Counted from the stretch's first letter, positions 1-9,331 are shown. The stretch: DNA of 64,000 bases from Planococcus sp. APC 4015 (GCA_030407505.1 JASDDH010000008.1:62001-126000), one strand, 5' to 3'. The notes: generated from the letters alone by a model not told the origin. Program-made: numbers and translations.

Positions 1-1317
1 GCACACCTCGACCGAGTGCTTCGACACGCCGCGATTCGGGGTGTCGCGGCCGAGGAACCACTTCGTGTCGTCGAAGCGCACCCCGACGCTCACCGAGTGG
101 GCGCCCTCGCTCGACATCTCGACGCGGGCGGTGCACCAGTAGGTGCCGTTGCCGGTGTCGGTGTACTGGTAGTACGGGTTGAAGTGGTCGTCCTCGTCGA
201 AGACGACGCGGGACGTCCACTTGCGGCAGCACATCTGCCCCTCGATCGCCCCGAGGCGATCGGTGGGGAAGTTCACGTCGTCGTTCTCGTACACCTTCGT
301 GATCGTGCCCGACTCGTGCACCTTGAGGAAGTGGACCGGGATGCCCAGGTGCACGGTCGCGAGATTCGTGAACCGGTGCGCGGCCGTCTCGTACGACACC
401 GAGTAGGCGTCGCGCAGGTCTTCGATCGAGATCGCCCTGTCCTCCTTCGCGCTCGTCAGGAACGGCACCACGTGCGCCTCGGGGATGAGCAGCGCACCGG
501 TGAGGTAGTTCGTCTCGACGCGCTGGCGGAGGAACTCCGCGTAGCTCGTGGGCTCGGTGTGACCCAGGATGCGGCTCGACAGCGCCTGCAGCACCGCGGT
601 GCGCGGATCGCCCTTCGCGGTGAGGCGGCTCGACAGGTACAGCCGGCCGTTCTTCATGTCGGCGACGCTGCGCGTGGTCTGGGGGAGGTCGGGCACGTAG
701 TGGAGCGTGAAGCCGAGGTGCGCTGCGATGTCGGATGCCGTGCGCTGCGTCAACGGCCCGCCCGGGTGGTCGACGGCGGCGAGCAGCGCCCGCGCGTGCT
801 CCTCGAGATCGGCGAAGTAGTTGTTCTGAGTGCGCATGAGACGGCGCAGCGCCACGTTGGCCCGCCTCGCCTCTTCCGGCGTGGCGGCCCGTTCGTCGCG
901 CAGCCGCTCGATCTCGCCCTGCAGCGCCAGCATGGCTGCGAGCGCTTCGGACGGCACGGTCTTGCCGATGCGGAACGGCGCGATACCGAGAGCCAGGAAG
1001 GTCTGCCCCCGCATGGCCCGCTCGAGCGAGATCTCGAGCGTCGCGCGCTCGTCCAACGGCTCGGACTCGAGCAGCGCGTCGAGCGTCGAGCCCAGCGTGC
1101 GGGCGATCGCCTGCAGCAGCGTGAGCTTGGGCTCGCGGCGTCCGTTCTCGATCATCGACAACTGGCTCGGGACGCGGTCGACCGCCGAGGCGAGCTCCTC
1201 GAGCGTCATGCCGCGCTGCGTGCGCAGCTGCCGGATGCGGCGGCCGATCGTCAGGGTGTCCACGGATCCATCGTCCGTGTCTTCGGGCAGCGCGTCACCG
1301 GTGAACGTCGTCGTCAT
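1..1317 (-). CDS. ramB: RamB-like transcriptional regulator (XRE HTH + ImmA/IrrE-like domain), partial at window edge
   Basis: Reads leftward from an ATG at 1317 and is still open at base 1, so the C-terminus is missing (at least 439 residues present). An XRE-type helix-turn-helix near residues 24-80 (RIRQLRTQRGMTLEELASAV, then SQLSMIENGRREP) is followed by the long region typical of short-chain fatty-acyl/acetate regulators of the RamB/PrpC-regulator class, including an IrrE-like stretch (ETNYLTGALLIPEAH) and a Cys-containing C-terminal part (GAIEGQMCCRKW). In corynebacteria and mycobacteria RamB controls aceA and aceB; here the gene is divergent from aceB with 141 bp between, which strongly supports the same job. 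Family is clear; the exact symbol rests on context. Confidence 0.85.
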   Translation of the reverse strand, partial: MTTTFTGDALPEDTDDGSVDTLTIGRRIRQLRTQRGMTLEELASAVDRVPSQLSMIENGRREPKLTLLQAIARTLGSTLDALLESEPLDERATLEISLERAMRGQTFLALGIAPFRIGKTVPSEALAAMLALQGEIERLRDERAATPEEARRANVALRRLMRTQNNYFADLEEHARALLAAVDHPGGPLTQRTASDIAAHLGFTLHYVPDLPQTTRSVADMKNGRLYLSSRLTAKGDPRTAVLQALSSRILGHTEPTSYAEFLRQRVETNYLTGALLIPEAHVVPFLTSAKEDRAISIEDLRDAYSVSYETAAHRFTNLATVHLGIPVHFLKVHESGTITKVYENDDVNFPTDRLGAIEGQMCCRKWTSRVVFDEDDHFNPYYQYTDTGNGTYWCTARVEMSSEGAHSVSVGVRFDDTKWFLGRDTPNRGVSKHSVEVC

Positions 1318-1352
1318 GAGCGCATTCTGTCACCGAATGAGAATTCCGGCAA

Positions 1353-1394
1353 AACTTCACAGCCGATTCGGCCATGAGCACCCCCGAACTTCAC
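1353..1394. promoter_or_regulatory. Repeated AACTTCAC motif in the ramB/aceB divergent promoter
   Basis: AACTTCAC occurs at 1353-1360 and again at 1387-1394, 34 bp apart, in the 141 bp between ramB and aceB. Read on the minus strand the first copy is GTGAAGTTTTGCC, which partly resembles the corynebacterial RamB motif (AAAGTTTGCAAA-like). Candidate regulator sites for the divergon; binding is inference. Confidence 0.35.
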
Positions 1395-1458
1395 TGCATG
1401 GTGGACCTAAGACATCCACCCGGGCCCACAGCCCGGCACGCAGAGACAGGACAGGGCC

Positions 1459-3117
1459 ATGACACCGACCGCCACCGGCATCACGCCCCCGACGACGCCG
1501 ACCACCTCCACCCCAGCACCGGTGATCGAGGTCACCGGTGCGATCCGGCCGCGTTACGACGAGGTCCTGACCACCGAGGCGCTCGCGTTCCTCGCCGAAC
1601 TGCACCACCGCTTCGCCGCGCGGCGCCACGATCGCCTCGCCGACCGCATGCGCCGCCGGTTCGAGATCGGCAACGGCCACGATCCGCAGTTCCGCGACGA
1701 CACGCGCCACATCCGCGACGACGCGCAGTGGCGTGTTGCGGGCGCCGGTCCCGGCCTCGAAGACCGCCGCGTCGAGATCACGGGACCCACCGACCCGAAG
1801 ATGACGATCAACGCCCTGAACTCGGGGGCCAAGGTCTGGCTCGCCGACCAGGAGGACGCCACGAGCCCGACGTGGAAGAACGTCATCGAAGGCCAGCTGT
1901 CGCTGCGTGACGCGATCCGCGGCGAGCTGAGCTTCACGAGTCCCGAGGGCAAGACCTATGCCGTCACGGCGACCGAGACCCCGACCATCGTGATGCGCCC
2001 CCGCGGGTGGCACCTGACCGAGAACCACATCCGCTACACCGACCGGTCGGGTCGGACGTTGGATGCCTCGGGCTCGCTGGTCGACTTCGGGCTGTACTTC
2101 TTCCACAACGCCCAGCGCCTCATCGCGGACGGACGCGGACCCTACTTCTACATCGCCAAGATCGAGTCCAGCGAAGAGGCGAAGCTGTGGGACGACGTCT
2201 TCACGTTCAGCGAGCAGTACATCGGCATCCCGCACGGCACGATCCGCGCGACCGTGCTCATCGAAACGCTGCCCGCCGCATTCGAGATGGAGGAGATCCT
2301 CTTCGAGATGCGTGACCACATCGCCGGGCTGAACGCCGGCCGCTGGGACTACATCTTCTCGATGATCAAGAACTACCGCGGGCGCGGCGCACGGTTCGTG
2401 CTGCCCGACCGCAGCCAGGTCACGATGACGGTGCCGTTCATGCGGGCCTACACCGAACTGCTCGTGCAGACGTGCCACAAGCGCGGTGCCTTCGCGATCG
2501 GCGGCATGAGCGCCTTCATCCCGAACCGTCGCGACCCCGAGGTGACGGCGCAGGCGTTCGAGAAGGTCGCCGCCGACAAGAAGCGCGAGGCCGGCGACGG
2601 CTTCGACGGCACCTGGGTCGCCCACCCCGACCTGATCCCGGTGGCGCGCGCGGAGTTCGACGCCGTGCTGGGCGACCGGCCGAACCAGGTCGACCGACAG
2701 CGCCCCGAGGTGACCGTGACCGCCGACCAGCTCATCGACGTGCACATCGGTCTGCCGATCACGGCGGCGGGCGTGCACGGCAACGTGTCGGTCGCGGTGC
2801 GCTACATCGAGGCGTGGCTGCGCGGCCTCGGCGCCGTCGCGATCGACAACCTGATGGAGGATGCCGCGACCGCCGAGATCTCGCGCAGCCAGGTGTGGCA
2901 GTGGATCCACCAGGACCGCACGACCGAGGACGGCACGCGCATCACGCGCGAGTACATCGAGGAGCTCCTGACACAGGTGCTCGACGAAGTCACCCGCAGC
3001 GACGGCGATCGGTTCGACGACGCCGTCGAGGTGTTCCGCGAGGTGGCGCTGAAGGATGCGTTCCCGACCTTCCTGACACTGACGGCGTACTCGCGCTTCC
3101 TCGTGGACTCCGAGTGA
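1459..3117 (+). CDS. aceB: Malate synthase A
   Basis: 552 residues, the normal length of class A malate synthase. Condenses glyoxylate with acetyl-CoA to malate, the second step of the glyoxylate shunt, in the cytoplasm. The family signature is present (DHIAGLNAGRWDYIFS around residue 287), as is the upstream conserved block on glyoxylate/Mg binding (TDPKMTINALNSGAKVWLADQEDA, interrupted here to stay short: key residues D, N and E). The ATG follows a purine-rich stretch (GAGACAGGACAGG). Isocitrate lyase follows 43 bp downstream on the same strand, so the two shunt enzymes form an aceBA operon opposite the ramB-like regulator. Confidence 0.97.
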   Translation: MTPTATGITPPTTPTTSTPAPVIEVTGAIRPRYDEVLTTEALAFLAELHHRFAARRHDRLADRMRRRFEIGNGHDPQFRDDTRHIRDDAQWRVAGAGPGLEDRRVEITGPTDPKMTINALNSGAKVWLADQEDATSPTWKNVIEGQLSLRDAIRGELSFTSPEGKTYAVTATETPTIVMRPRGWHLTENHIRYTDRSGRTLDASGSLVDFGLYFFHNAQRLIADGRGPYFYIAKIESSEEAKLWDDVFTFSEQYIGIPHGTIRATVLIETLPAAFEMEEILFEMRDHIAGLNAGRWDYIFSMIKNYRGRGARFVLPDRSQVTMTVPFMRAYTELLVQTCHKRGAFAIGGMSAFIPNRRDPEVTAQAFEKVAADKKREAGDGFDGTWVAHPDLIPVARAEFDAVLGDRPNQVDRQRPEVTVTADQLIDVHIGLPITAAGVHGNVSVAVRYIEAWLRGLGAVAIDNLMEDAATAEISRSQVWQWIHQDRTTEDGTRITREYIEELLTQVLDEVTRSDGDRFDDAVEVFREVALKDAFPTFLTLTAYSRFLVDSE

Positions 3118-3160
3118 CGCGCCTCTCCCCCACCGCCCAGACATCGACCAAGGACGAGAA

Positions 3161-4756
3161 ATGACTGCATACACCGATGACATCGAGGCCGTCGAGGCCC
3201 TGAAGGACCAGAACGGCACCTCGTGGGATGCCGTCGACCCCGAGTACGTCGCCCGGATGCGGGCGCAGAACCGGTTCCGGACCGGACTCGAGATCGCCCG
3301 CTACACCGCCGCCATCATGCGCCGCGACATGGCCGAGTACGACGTCGACTCGTCGCGCTACACCCAGTCGCTCGGCGTCTGGCACGGCTTCATCGGACAG
3401 CAGAAGCTGATCTCGATCAAGAAGCACCTGAAGACCACCGACAAGCGCTACCTCTACCTGTCGGGCTGGATGGTCGCCGCCCTCCGGTCGGAGTTCGGCC
3501 CTCTGCCCGACCAGTCGATGCACGAGAAGACGTCGGTGCCGGCGCTCATCGCAGAGCTGTACACCTTCCTCCGCCAGGCAGATGCGCGGGAGCTCGACCT
3601 GCTGTTCACGAAGCTCGACGCCGCCCGGGAGGCGGGCGACGAGACGGCCGTCGAGTTCATCCGGTCCCAGATCGACAACCACCAGACCCATGTGGTGCCG
3701 ATCATCGCCGACATCGACGCGGGCTTCGGCAATCCCGAGGCCACCTACTTGCTGGCCAAGAAGATGATCGAGGCGGGCGCGTGCGCCATCCAGATCGAGA
3801 ACCAGGTCTCGGACGAGAAGCAGTGCGGACACCAGGACGGCAAGGTCACCGTTCCGCACGAGGACTTCATCGCCAAGCTCACCGCCGTGCGGTACGCGTT
3901 CCTCGAGCTCGGCATCGACGACGGCATCATCGTCGCCCGCACCGACTCGCTGGGCGCCGGGCTCACGCAGAAGCTCGCCGTCTCGACACGCCCCGGCGAC
4001 CTCGGCGACCAGTACAACGGCTTCCTCGACGTCGAGGAGGTCGCCGCCGACGACCTGAGCGACGGCGATGTCATCATCCGACGCGAAGGCAGGATGCTGC
4101 GGCCGAAGCGACTCCGCAGCAACCTCTACCAGTTCCGCCCCGGCACCGGCGAGGAGCGCGTCGTGCTGGACTGCGTCACCGCTCTGCGAAACGGCGCCGA
4201 CCTGCTGTGGATCGAGACCGAGAAGCCGCACGTCGCGCAGATCGCCGCCATGGTCGACGAGATCCGCAAGGAGATCCCGAACGCGAAGCTCGTCTACAAC
4301 AACAGTCCGTCGTTCAACTGGACGCTGAACTTCCGCCAGCAGGTGTTCGATCTGCTCGCGGAGCAGGGTGAGGACGTCTCGGGCTACGAGCGCGCCGACC
4401 TGATGAACGTGGACTACGACGACACGGAGCTCGCCCGCCTGGCCGACGAGAAGATCCGCTCGTTCCAGAAGGACGCCGCCGCCCGCGCGGGGATCTTCCA
4501 CCACCTCATCACGCTGCCGACTTACCACACCGCCGCGCTGTCGACCGATGACCTGGCGAAGGGCTACTTCGGCGACGAGGGCATGCTCGCGTACGTGAAG
4601 GGCGTCCAGCGCCGCGAGATCCGCGAGGGGATCGCGACCGTGAAGCACCAGAACATGGCGGGCAGCGACATCGGCGACAACCACAAGGAGTACTTCGCCG
4701 GGGATGCCGCCCTGAAGGCCGGGGGCAAGGACAACACGATGAACCAGTTCGGCTGA
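3161..4756 (+). CDS. aceA: Isocitrate lyase (long, Pseudomonas-type)
   Basis: 531 residues. Cleaves isocitrate to succinate and glyoxylate. The catalytic cysteine loop is KQCGHQDGK rather than the KKCGH of the shorter enzymes of E. coli or M. tuberculosis Icl1; with the length this points to the long subfamily known from Pseudomonas aeruginosa, which carries an inserted helical segment. Other family blocks visible: PIIADIDAGFG (metal site), IIVARTDSLGA and NNSPSFNW. Cotranscribed with aceB; expected to be induced on acetate or fatty acids through the divergent RamB-like protein. Terminates just before a long inverted repeat. Confidence 0.96.
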   Translation: MTAYTDDIEAVEALKDQNGTSWDAVDPEYVARMRAQNRFRTGLEIARYTAAIMRRDMAEYDVDSSRYTQSLGVWHGFIGQQKLISIKKHLKTTDKRYLYLSGWMVAALRSEFGPLPDQSMHEKTSVPALIAELYTFLRQADARELDLLFTKLDAAREAGDETAVEFIRSQIDNHQTHVVPIIADIDAGFGNPEATYLLAKKMIEAGACAIQIENQVSDEKQCGHQDGKVTVPHEDFIAKLTAVRYAFLELGIDDGIIVARTDSLGAGLTQKLAVSTRPGDLGDQYNGFLDVEEVAADDLSDGDVIIRREGRMLRPKRLRSNLYQFRPGTGEERVVLDCVTALRNGADLLWIETEKPHVAQIAAMVDEIRKEIPNAKLVYNNSPSFNWTLNFRQQVFDLLAEQGEDVSGYERADLMNVDYDDTELARLADEKIRSFQKDAAARAGIFHHLITLPTYHTAALSTDDLAKGYFGDEGMLAYVKGVQRREIREGIATVKHQNMAGSDIGDNHKEYFAGDAALKAGGKDNTMNQFG

Positions 4757-4773
4757 GAACGCCGGCAGCGATC

Positions 4774-4834
4774 GGGGCGTACATCGTGCGCGGCACGCCG
4801 AGGATCTCGGGGTGTCGCGCACGATGTGCGCCCC
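4774..4834. terminator. 29-bp inverted repeat between aceA and a convergent ABC permease
   Basis: Left arm 4774-4802 and right arm 4806-4834 pair over 29 bp with three mismatches around a 3-nt loop. It sits 18 bp after the aceA stop and 30 bp before the end of the convergent permease gene, as expected for a bidirectional terminator. There is no T-tract. The arm length is unusual for a simple terminator and could also mark a dispersed palindromic repeat. Confidence 0.7.
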
Positions 4835-4864
4835 GAACTCGTCAGCGGGAGGCCGCGTCCCGCG

Positions 4865-5722
4865 CTACGCGTCGCGTCCGTTCCAACGGAAGGTGACGCG
4901 GCTCGCGATGAGACCGATCACGAGCCAGCCGATGAGCGCGATCGCGATCCACCCGTGGTTCCATTCGCCGCCGGTCTCGAGGGTGGCGTAGTCCGCCGGG
5001 AGGAAGACGGACCGCATCCCTCGCGCCATCCACACGAGCGGGAACGCGCTCGCGACGTTCTGCAGCCACTCGGGCAGCAGCCAGAAGAACAGGTAGACGC
5101 CCGAGGTGAACTGCAGCAGCAGGGCGATCGGCACGACGACCGCCGTGGCGCTCCGCCCCGACCGCGGAAGAGCCGAGACCGCGATGCCCAGGAGCGCCGA
5201 GCCGATGAGGCCCAGGACGTAGATCCACGCGAAGGTCGCCCAGGCCTCGGCGGTGCTCGGGAGCGGCACATCGAACACGAGCGCGGCCACGGCGATGAGG
5301 ATCGTCGCCTGCAGCGTGCCGGTGGCGAGCACCTGGGCGATCTTGCCCGTGAAGTACGACACCGGCGACAGCGGCGTGCCGCCCAGTCGCTTGAGGGTTC
5401 CGTCCGAGCGCTCCATCGCGATGTCGACGGCGAGGTTCTGGAACCCCGAGAGCAGCAGGCCGGCCGCGAGCATGCCCGGCAGGTAGAGCTGGGCGGCGGG
5501 CACGGCCGACACCCCCGCACCGCCGGCGATGTCGCCCTCGCCGCCGAAGATCGTGCTGAACAGCGCCAGCATGAACACCGGGAAGAGGAAGGTGAAGAAC
5601 AGGGTGTCGCCCGAGCGGAAGTACTGGAGGATCTCGAAGCGCGCCCGCCACAGCCCGAGGGTGAGTGCGGTGCGGCGGCGGGGCGGCGATGTCGTGCGCA
5701 CCCGGGTGGCGGTGGCCGTCAT
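4865..5722 (-). CDS. ABC-2 type exporter permease
   Basis: 285 residues from an ATG at 5722 that overlaps the stop of the ATPase gene (ATGA), so the pair is translationally coupled. Six hydrophobic segments; the central block with AAGLLLSGFQNLAVDIAMER and DGTLKRLGGTPLSP is characteristic of ABC-2 membrane proteins of daunorubicin/multidrug exporters (DrrB-like). Partner ATPase is immediately upstream. Likely exports a hydrophobic compound; substrate unknown. Confidence 0.9.
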   Translation of the reverse strand: MTATATRVRTTSPPRRRTALTLGLWRARFEILQYFRSGDTLFFTFLFPVFMLALFSTIFGGEGDIAGGAGVSAVPAAQLYLPGMLAAGLLLSGFQNLAVDIAMERSDGTLKRLGGTPLSPVSYFTGKIAQVLATGTLQATILIAVAALVFDVPLPSTAEAWATFAWIYVLGLIGSALLGIAVSALPRSGRSATAVVVPIALLLQFTSGVYLFFWLLPEWLQNVASAFPLVWMARGMRSVFLPADYATLETGGEWNHGWIAIALIGWLVIGLIASRVTFRWNGRDA

Positions 5723-6588
5723 CGCGCGTCCTCGCGCTCGGCCGCCTCGGACTCCTCGATGAGGGCGAGGTAGATGTCTTCCAGGCTCGGCCGCACGATC
5801 TCGAGCTGATCGGGGGTGCGGCCCAGCCGGGCCGCGAGCGCGGTGGCGAACGCGAACGGATCGCGCGAGCGCTCCTCGCGCGGCTCTCCGTGCTCGAGCC
5901 ACCGCACCACGGGCGTGCGCGCCTCGTCGCCGCCGAAGCTCGCGACGGGGCCGATCGCCTGCAGTCGTCCGGCGGCGATCACGGCGACGCGGTCGGCGAG
6001 CTGCGCGGCTTCGTCGAGGTAGTGCGTCGTGAGCAGGATCGTCGTCCCCTCGGTCTGGAGTCGGCGGATGAGGTCCCAGAACTCGCGCCGCGCGTGCGGG
6101 TCGAAACCCGTGGTCGGCTCATCGAGGAACAGCAGCTCGGGTCGTCCGATGATGCCGAGGGCGACGTCGACGCGTCGCTGCTGGCCTCCGGACAGTCTCG
6201 AGATGCGCGTCTTCTGCTGCGATTCGAGACCGACCGCCGCGATCACCTCGTCGACGGACCGGGGGTTCGGGTAGAAGCCGGCGAACTGCGTCAGCTGCTC
6301 GCGGACGGTGACCAGCCCCGCCTGCCCGGTGGACTGGAGCACGATGCCCAGCCGCGCCTTCCAGTCGAGACCGCCCGCGCTCGGATCCACTCCCAGCACC
6401 TCGACCTCGCCCCCGCTGCGCCGGCGATAGCCCTCCAGGATCTCGACCGTCGTGGACTTGCCGGCGCCGTTCGGGCCGAGCAGGGCGAAGGTCTCGCCGC
6501 GGGCGATGTCGAACGAGACCCCGTCGACGACCGCGCGGTCGCCGTAGGTCTTGCGCAGGTCGCGGACACGCACCGCAGAGGATTCCAT
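5719..6588 (-). CDS. ABC exporter ATP-binding protein (DrrA-like)
   Basis: 289 residues from ATG 6588. Walker A GPNGAGKST, signature LSGGQQRR, Walker B ELLFLDEPTTGFD and the switch His (TTHYLDEA) are all intact. The C-terminal extension after the NBD (ARTPVVRWLEHG... and the final DQLEIVRPSLEDIYLALI) is the DUF4162-like tail seen in DrrA/NatA-type ATPases. Drives the permease encoded directly downstream. A longer open frame upstream exists but has no conserved residues and would run into the divergent YCII promoter. Confidence 0.92.
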   Translation of the reverse strand: MESSAVRVRDLRKTYGDRAVVDGVSFDIARGETFALLGPNGAGKSTTVEILEGYRRRSGGEVEVLGVDPSAGGLDWKARLGIVLQSTGQAGLVTVREQLTQFAGFYPNPRSVDEVIAAVGLESQQKTRISRLSGGQQRRVDVALGIIGRPELLFLDEPTTGFDPHARREFWDLIRRLQTEGTTILLTTHYLDEAAQLADRVAVIAAGRLQAIGPVASFGGDEARTPVVRWLEHGEPREERSRDPFAFATALAARLGRTPDQLEIVRPSLEDIYLALIEESEAAEREDAR

Positions 6589-6717
6589 GGAGATCACTCT
6601 GTACGACGAGGGCGACGGGGACCAGCATCGGTATCGGATTCGAGGGAAGTTGTCGATCAGCGCCGGCGGCGTTCGACGTCCTGCACGTAACGTCGCTTCC
6701 AACGAAAGGACCCTGCG

Positions 6718-7053
6718 ATGCGTTTTCTCATGCTGGTGATCGCCGACCCGACCCTCGACTCGTCCGAAGAGCCCGTGCTGACGATCGAGGAGTGGGTGGA
6801 TGAGACCGCCGCCTCGGGCATCAACCTCGACGGCGACCGCCTCGAGCCCGCCGAGAAGGCGAAGACCGTGCGTCGCCGCAACGGCAGCGTCCACGTCACC
6901 GACGGCCCCTTCGCCGAGACCCGCGAGGTGATCGCCGGATTCGACATCCTCGAGTGCCGCGACATGGACCACGCGGTCGAGGTCGCGACGCGGCATCCGA
7001 TGGCCACGCACGGCACGATCGAGCTGCGCGCCCTCTGGCCGCTGGACCTGTGA
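6718..7053 (+). CDS. YCII-related (DGPF) domain protein
   Basis: 111 residues. Shows the family pattern: MRFLMLV start, the central [19 protein letters not shown] block that gives the DGPF name, and the C-terminal [11 protein letters not shown]. Small soluble ferredoxin-like-fold protein; members are often found next to ECF sigma factors, which is not the case here. Function unknown. A clear ribosome site (GAAAGGA) lies 6 nt before the ATG. Divergent from the DrrAB-like exporter, with a TAACGT -10-like box at 6688-6693. Confidence 0.88.
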   Translation: MRFLMLVIADPTLDSSEEPVLTIEEWVDETAASGINLDGDRLEPAEKAKTVRRRNGSVHVTDGPFAETREVIAGFDILECRDMDHAVEVATRHPMATHGTIELRALWPLDL

Positions 7054-7060
7054 CGTTGAT

Positions 7061-7090
7061 CGGATGCCGCGGCTCGCGCCGCGGCATCCG
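7061..7090 (+). terminator. Hairpin after the YCII gene
   Basis: Perfect 13-bp arms (7061-7073 and 7078-7090) around a 4-nt loop, starting 8 bp after the YCII stop. Separates that gene from the aminotransferase, whose GTG start is only 36 bp further on. Confidence 0.8.
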
Positions 7091-7126
7091 ATTCACCTCG
7101 CGGGTCGTCGCGACTACGCTCGGAGC

Positions 7127-8353
7127 GTGACCCATTCGACAGGCTCAGGGACCGCCGAACGCGCCCCTCTCTCCCGCAAGCTCAGTGCCATCGCCGAGTC
7201 CGCGACCCTCAAGGTCGACGCCAAGGCCAAGGCCCTCCAGGCCGCAGGCCGCCCCGTCATCTCGTACGCGGCGGGTGAGCCCGACTTCGCGACACCCTCG
7301 TTCATCGTCGAGGCGGCCGCGCAGGCTCTGGCCGACCCCGCGAACTACCGCTACACCCCCGCCGTCGGTCTGCCGGTGCTGCGCGAGGCGATCGCCGCGA
7401 AGACGCTGCGCGACTCGGGTCTGGACGTCGACCCGTCGCAGGTCGTAGTGACCAACGGCGGCAAGCAGTCGGTGTACCAGGCGTTCCAGACGGTGGTGAA
7501 CCCCGGTGACGAGGTGCTGCTGCCGGCGCCGTACTGGACGACGTATCCCGAGGCGATCGCGCTGGCCGACGGCATCCCCGTCGAGGTCTTCGCCGGGGCC
7601 GACCAGGACTACAAGGTCACCGTCGAGCAGCTCGAGGCCGCCCGCACCGACAGGACGACCGCGCTCGTCTTCGTGTCGCCGTCGAACCCGACCGGCTCGG
7701 TGTACACGCCCGAAGAGACCAAAGCCATCGGCGAGTGGGCGCTCGAGCACGGCATCTGGATCATCTCGGATGAGATCTACCAGAACCTCGTCTACGAGGG
7801 CGTGCGGGCGGTGTCGATCGTCGAGGCGGTTCCGGATGCCGCGGCCCAGACGATCCTCGTCAACGGCGTCGCCAAGACCTACGCCATGACCGGCTGGCGT
7901 GTGGGCTGGATGGTCGGTCCGAAGGATGCGATCAAGCTCGCCGCGAACCTGCAGTCCCACCTGTCGTCGAACGTGAACAACGTGGCCCAGCGCGCGGCGC
8001 TGGCGGCTCTGACGGGCCCCCAGACCGAGGCCGAGGAGTTCCGGCAGGCGTTCGACCGACGTCGCAAGCTCATCGTCTCGGAGCTGTCGAAGATCGCCGG
8101 CGTCACCGTGCCCAACCCGCTCGGCGCGTTCTACGTGTACCCCGACGTCAACGGCCTGCTCGGCCGCGAGTGGGGTGGCTCGACGATCTCGACATCGCTC
8201 GAACTCGCCGACTACATCCTCGACAAGGCCGAGGTGGCCGTCGTGCCCGGAGAAGCCTTCGGCCCGTCGGGCTACCTGCGCCTGTCGTACGCCCTCGGCG
8301 ACGACGCGCTGCTCGAGGGCGTGCAGCGCCTGCAGAAGCTCTTCGCCTCGTAG
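7127..8353 (+). CDS. PLP-dependent aminotransferase, aspartate aminotransferase type (class I)
   Basis: 408 residues from GTG 7127, chosen because CGGAG lies directly upstream and an earlier in-frame ATG at 7064 falls inside the terminator hairpin. Fold-type I features: YAAGEPDF near the N-terminus, [33 protein letters not shown], the Schiff-base lysine in [16 protein letters not shown], and the substrate-carboxylate arginine in GYLRLSYAL. Best fit is the bacterial AspC/AspB Ib subgroup that exchanges amino groups between aspartate and 2-oxoglutarate. No operon partner. Confidence 0.9.
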   Translation: MTHSTGSGTAERAPLSRKLSAIAESATLKVDAKAKALQAAGRPVISYAAGEPDFATPSFIVEAAAQALADPANYRYTPAVGLPVLREAIAAKTLRDSGLDVDPSQVVVTNGGKQSVYQAFQTVVNPGDEVLLPAPYWTTYPEAIALADGIPVEVFAGADQDYKVTVEQLEAARTDRTTALVFVSPSNPTGSVYTPEETKAIGEWALEHGIWIISDEIYQNLVYEGVRAVSIVEAVPDAAAQTILVNGVAKTYAMTGWRVGWMVGPKDAIKLAANLQSHLSSNVNNVAQRAALAALTGPQTEAEEFRQAFDRRRKLIVSELSKIAGVTVPNPLGAFYVYPDVNGLLGREWGGSTISTSLELADYILDKAEVAVVPGEAFGPSGYLRLSYALGDDALLEGVQRLQKLFAS

Positions 8354-8356
8354 GGG

Positions 8357-8560
8357 TCAGGCCGTGAGTGTGCCGCGCTGCGCGGCATCCATCTCGGCGG
8401 AGTGCAGCTGCAGCAGCGCGATGGCCTCCTGGACGGCTCCGACGCTCGTGTCGATGTCTCCGTAGTGGTGGAGGAACCCGTTCGCGTCGCGGACGGTGAC
8501 CGAGACCTGAGCGCGCCCGTGCCGCGGCAGTGCCTTCGATCTCGATGAACGCGCAGCCAT
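8357..8560 (-). CDS. Small conserved-type hypothetical protein
   Basis: 67 residues, basic N-terminus then an amphipathic C-terminal half (TSVGAVQEAIALLQLHSAEMDAA). Supported as real by a strong ribosome site (GGGGGG 7-13 nt before the ATG) and by its tidy fit, ending 3 bp from the convergent aminotransferase stop. No domain recognised, no signal peptide or membrane segment. Confidence 0.55.
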   Translation of the reverse strand: MAARSSRSKALPRHGRAQVSVTVRDANGFLHHYGDIDTSVGAVQEAIALLQLHSAEMDAAQRGTLTA

Positions 8561-8646
8561 GTTCCCGCCCCCCTGTGTGTGCTCTGCGAAGATATCCGTC
8601 GCCGTGCGGGCCGGCCCCTCAACACGCCGCGCTCACGGGCGCACGG

Positions 8647-8684
8647 CGAAGGCGCCGGTCGCGATCCGCGAGCCGGCGCCTTCG
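8647..8684 (-). terminator. Nested hairpin after the PepSY gene
   Basis: Outer 12-bp perfect arms (8647-8658 / 8673-8684) enclose a further 5-bp stem (8659-8663 / 8667-8671) with a 3-nt loop; flanking GCAC/GTGC extends the pairing. Lies 10 bp past the stop of the leftward PepSY gene. Confidence 0.8.
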
Positions 8685-8693
8685 GTGCGACAC

Positions 8694-9266
8694 TCAGTCC
8701 TTGACCTGGAGCACCCGCAGGTCGGCGTCGAGCTCGACGTCGACGTCCTCGTCACCGCCGAGGTCGATCTCGACCTCCCATGCGACACCGGGGTCGTCGT
8801 CGCGCTTGACCTCGACGACGGTGCCGCTGCCGACGTGGGCGAGGGCTGCTGCTCCCGCCCGGTCGGCATCTGCGGCCGACAGGGTCGCTTCGGGGCTGGG
8901 GTCGTCGTCGCGGCCGTCCTCGCGCACCGACACCACGCCGAACGCGGCATCGAGCCGCACCTCGGCGATGGTGCCGTCGGCGCGTCGCACGTCGACCTCG
9001 TAGGCGTGGGTGGAGTCGTCGTCTCGGTCGACGTCGACGACCTCTCCGGGCACCTCGGCGACCGCGGCCTCCGCGGCGCGCACGATGTCGTCGGACGGAA
9101 CGGCCGACGAGCTCGGCGCCGGCGATGCGGTGCTCAGCGAGCCCACGACGGGGTTCGCCGCGGCGAAGGTGATGTCGTCGTCGGCGACGGCCACGGCGAC
9201 GGCCGAGCCGCCGATCAGGACGGCCGCGACGGCGGCACCGGTGATCCAGAGCGTCTTCTTGTTCAT
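8694..9266 (-). CDS. Secreted/membrane-anchored PepSY-domain protein
   Basis: 190 residues from ATG 9266, preceded by GAGGAGA. An N-terminal hydrophobic segment (residues 5-26, WITGAAVAAVLIGGSAVAVA) acts as signal or anchor. Two PepSY-like repeats follow (about 65-120 and 125-190), each with an Ala-rich helix then acidic beta strands such as DVDRDDD and EVKRDDD. PepSY proteins are extracytoplasmic regulators or inhibitors, often encoded next to two-component systems, as here. Very acidic. It has its own promoter with a direct repeat matching the one before the response-regulator gene, so it is probably a target of that system. Confidence 0.85.
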   Translation of the reverse strand: MNKKTLWITGAAVAAVLIGGSAVAVAVADDDITFAAANPVVGSLSTASPAPSSSAVPSDDIVRAAEAAVAEVPGEVVDVDRDDDSTHAYEVDVRRADGTIAEVRLDAAFGVVSVREDGRDDDPSPEATLSAADADRAGAAALAHVGSGTVVEVKRDDDPGVAWEVEIDLGGDEDVDVELDADLRVLQVKD

Positions 9267-9313
9267 GATGGTCTCCTCGGATGGGCTGTTGAGACCCACC
9301 CTCGCGTTCCGAC

Positions 9314-9331
9314 GCTGAAGCCAGGCTGAAG
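9314..9331 (-). promoter_or_regulatory. Direct-repeat box upstream of the PepSY gene
   Basis: GCTGAAG (9314-9320), 4-bp spacer, GCTGAAG (9325-9331): two identical heptamers with an 11-bp period, 48-65 bp before the PepSY start. Spacing is that of OmpR/PhoP-family response-regulator sites. A matching box precedes the response-regulator gene at 11380-11397. Confidence 0.6.
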
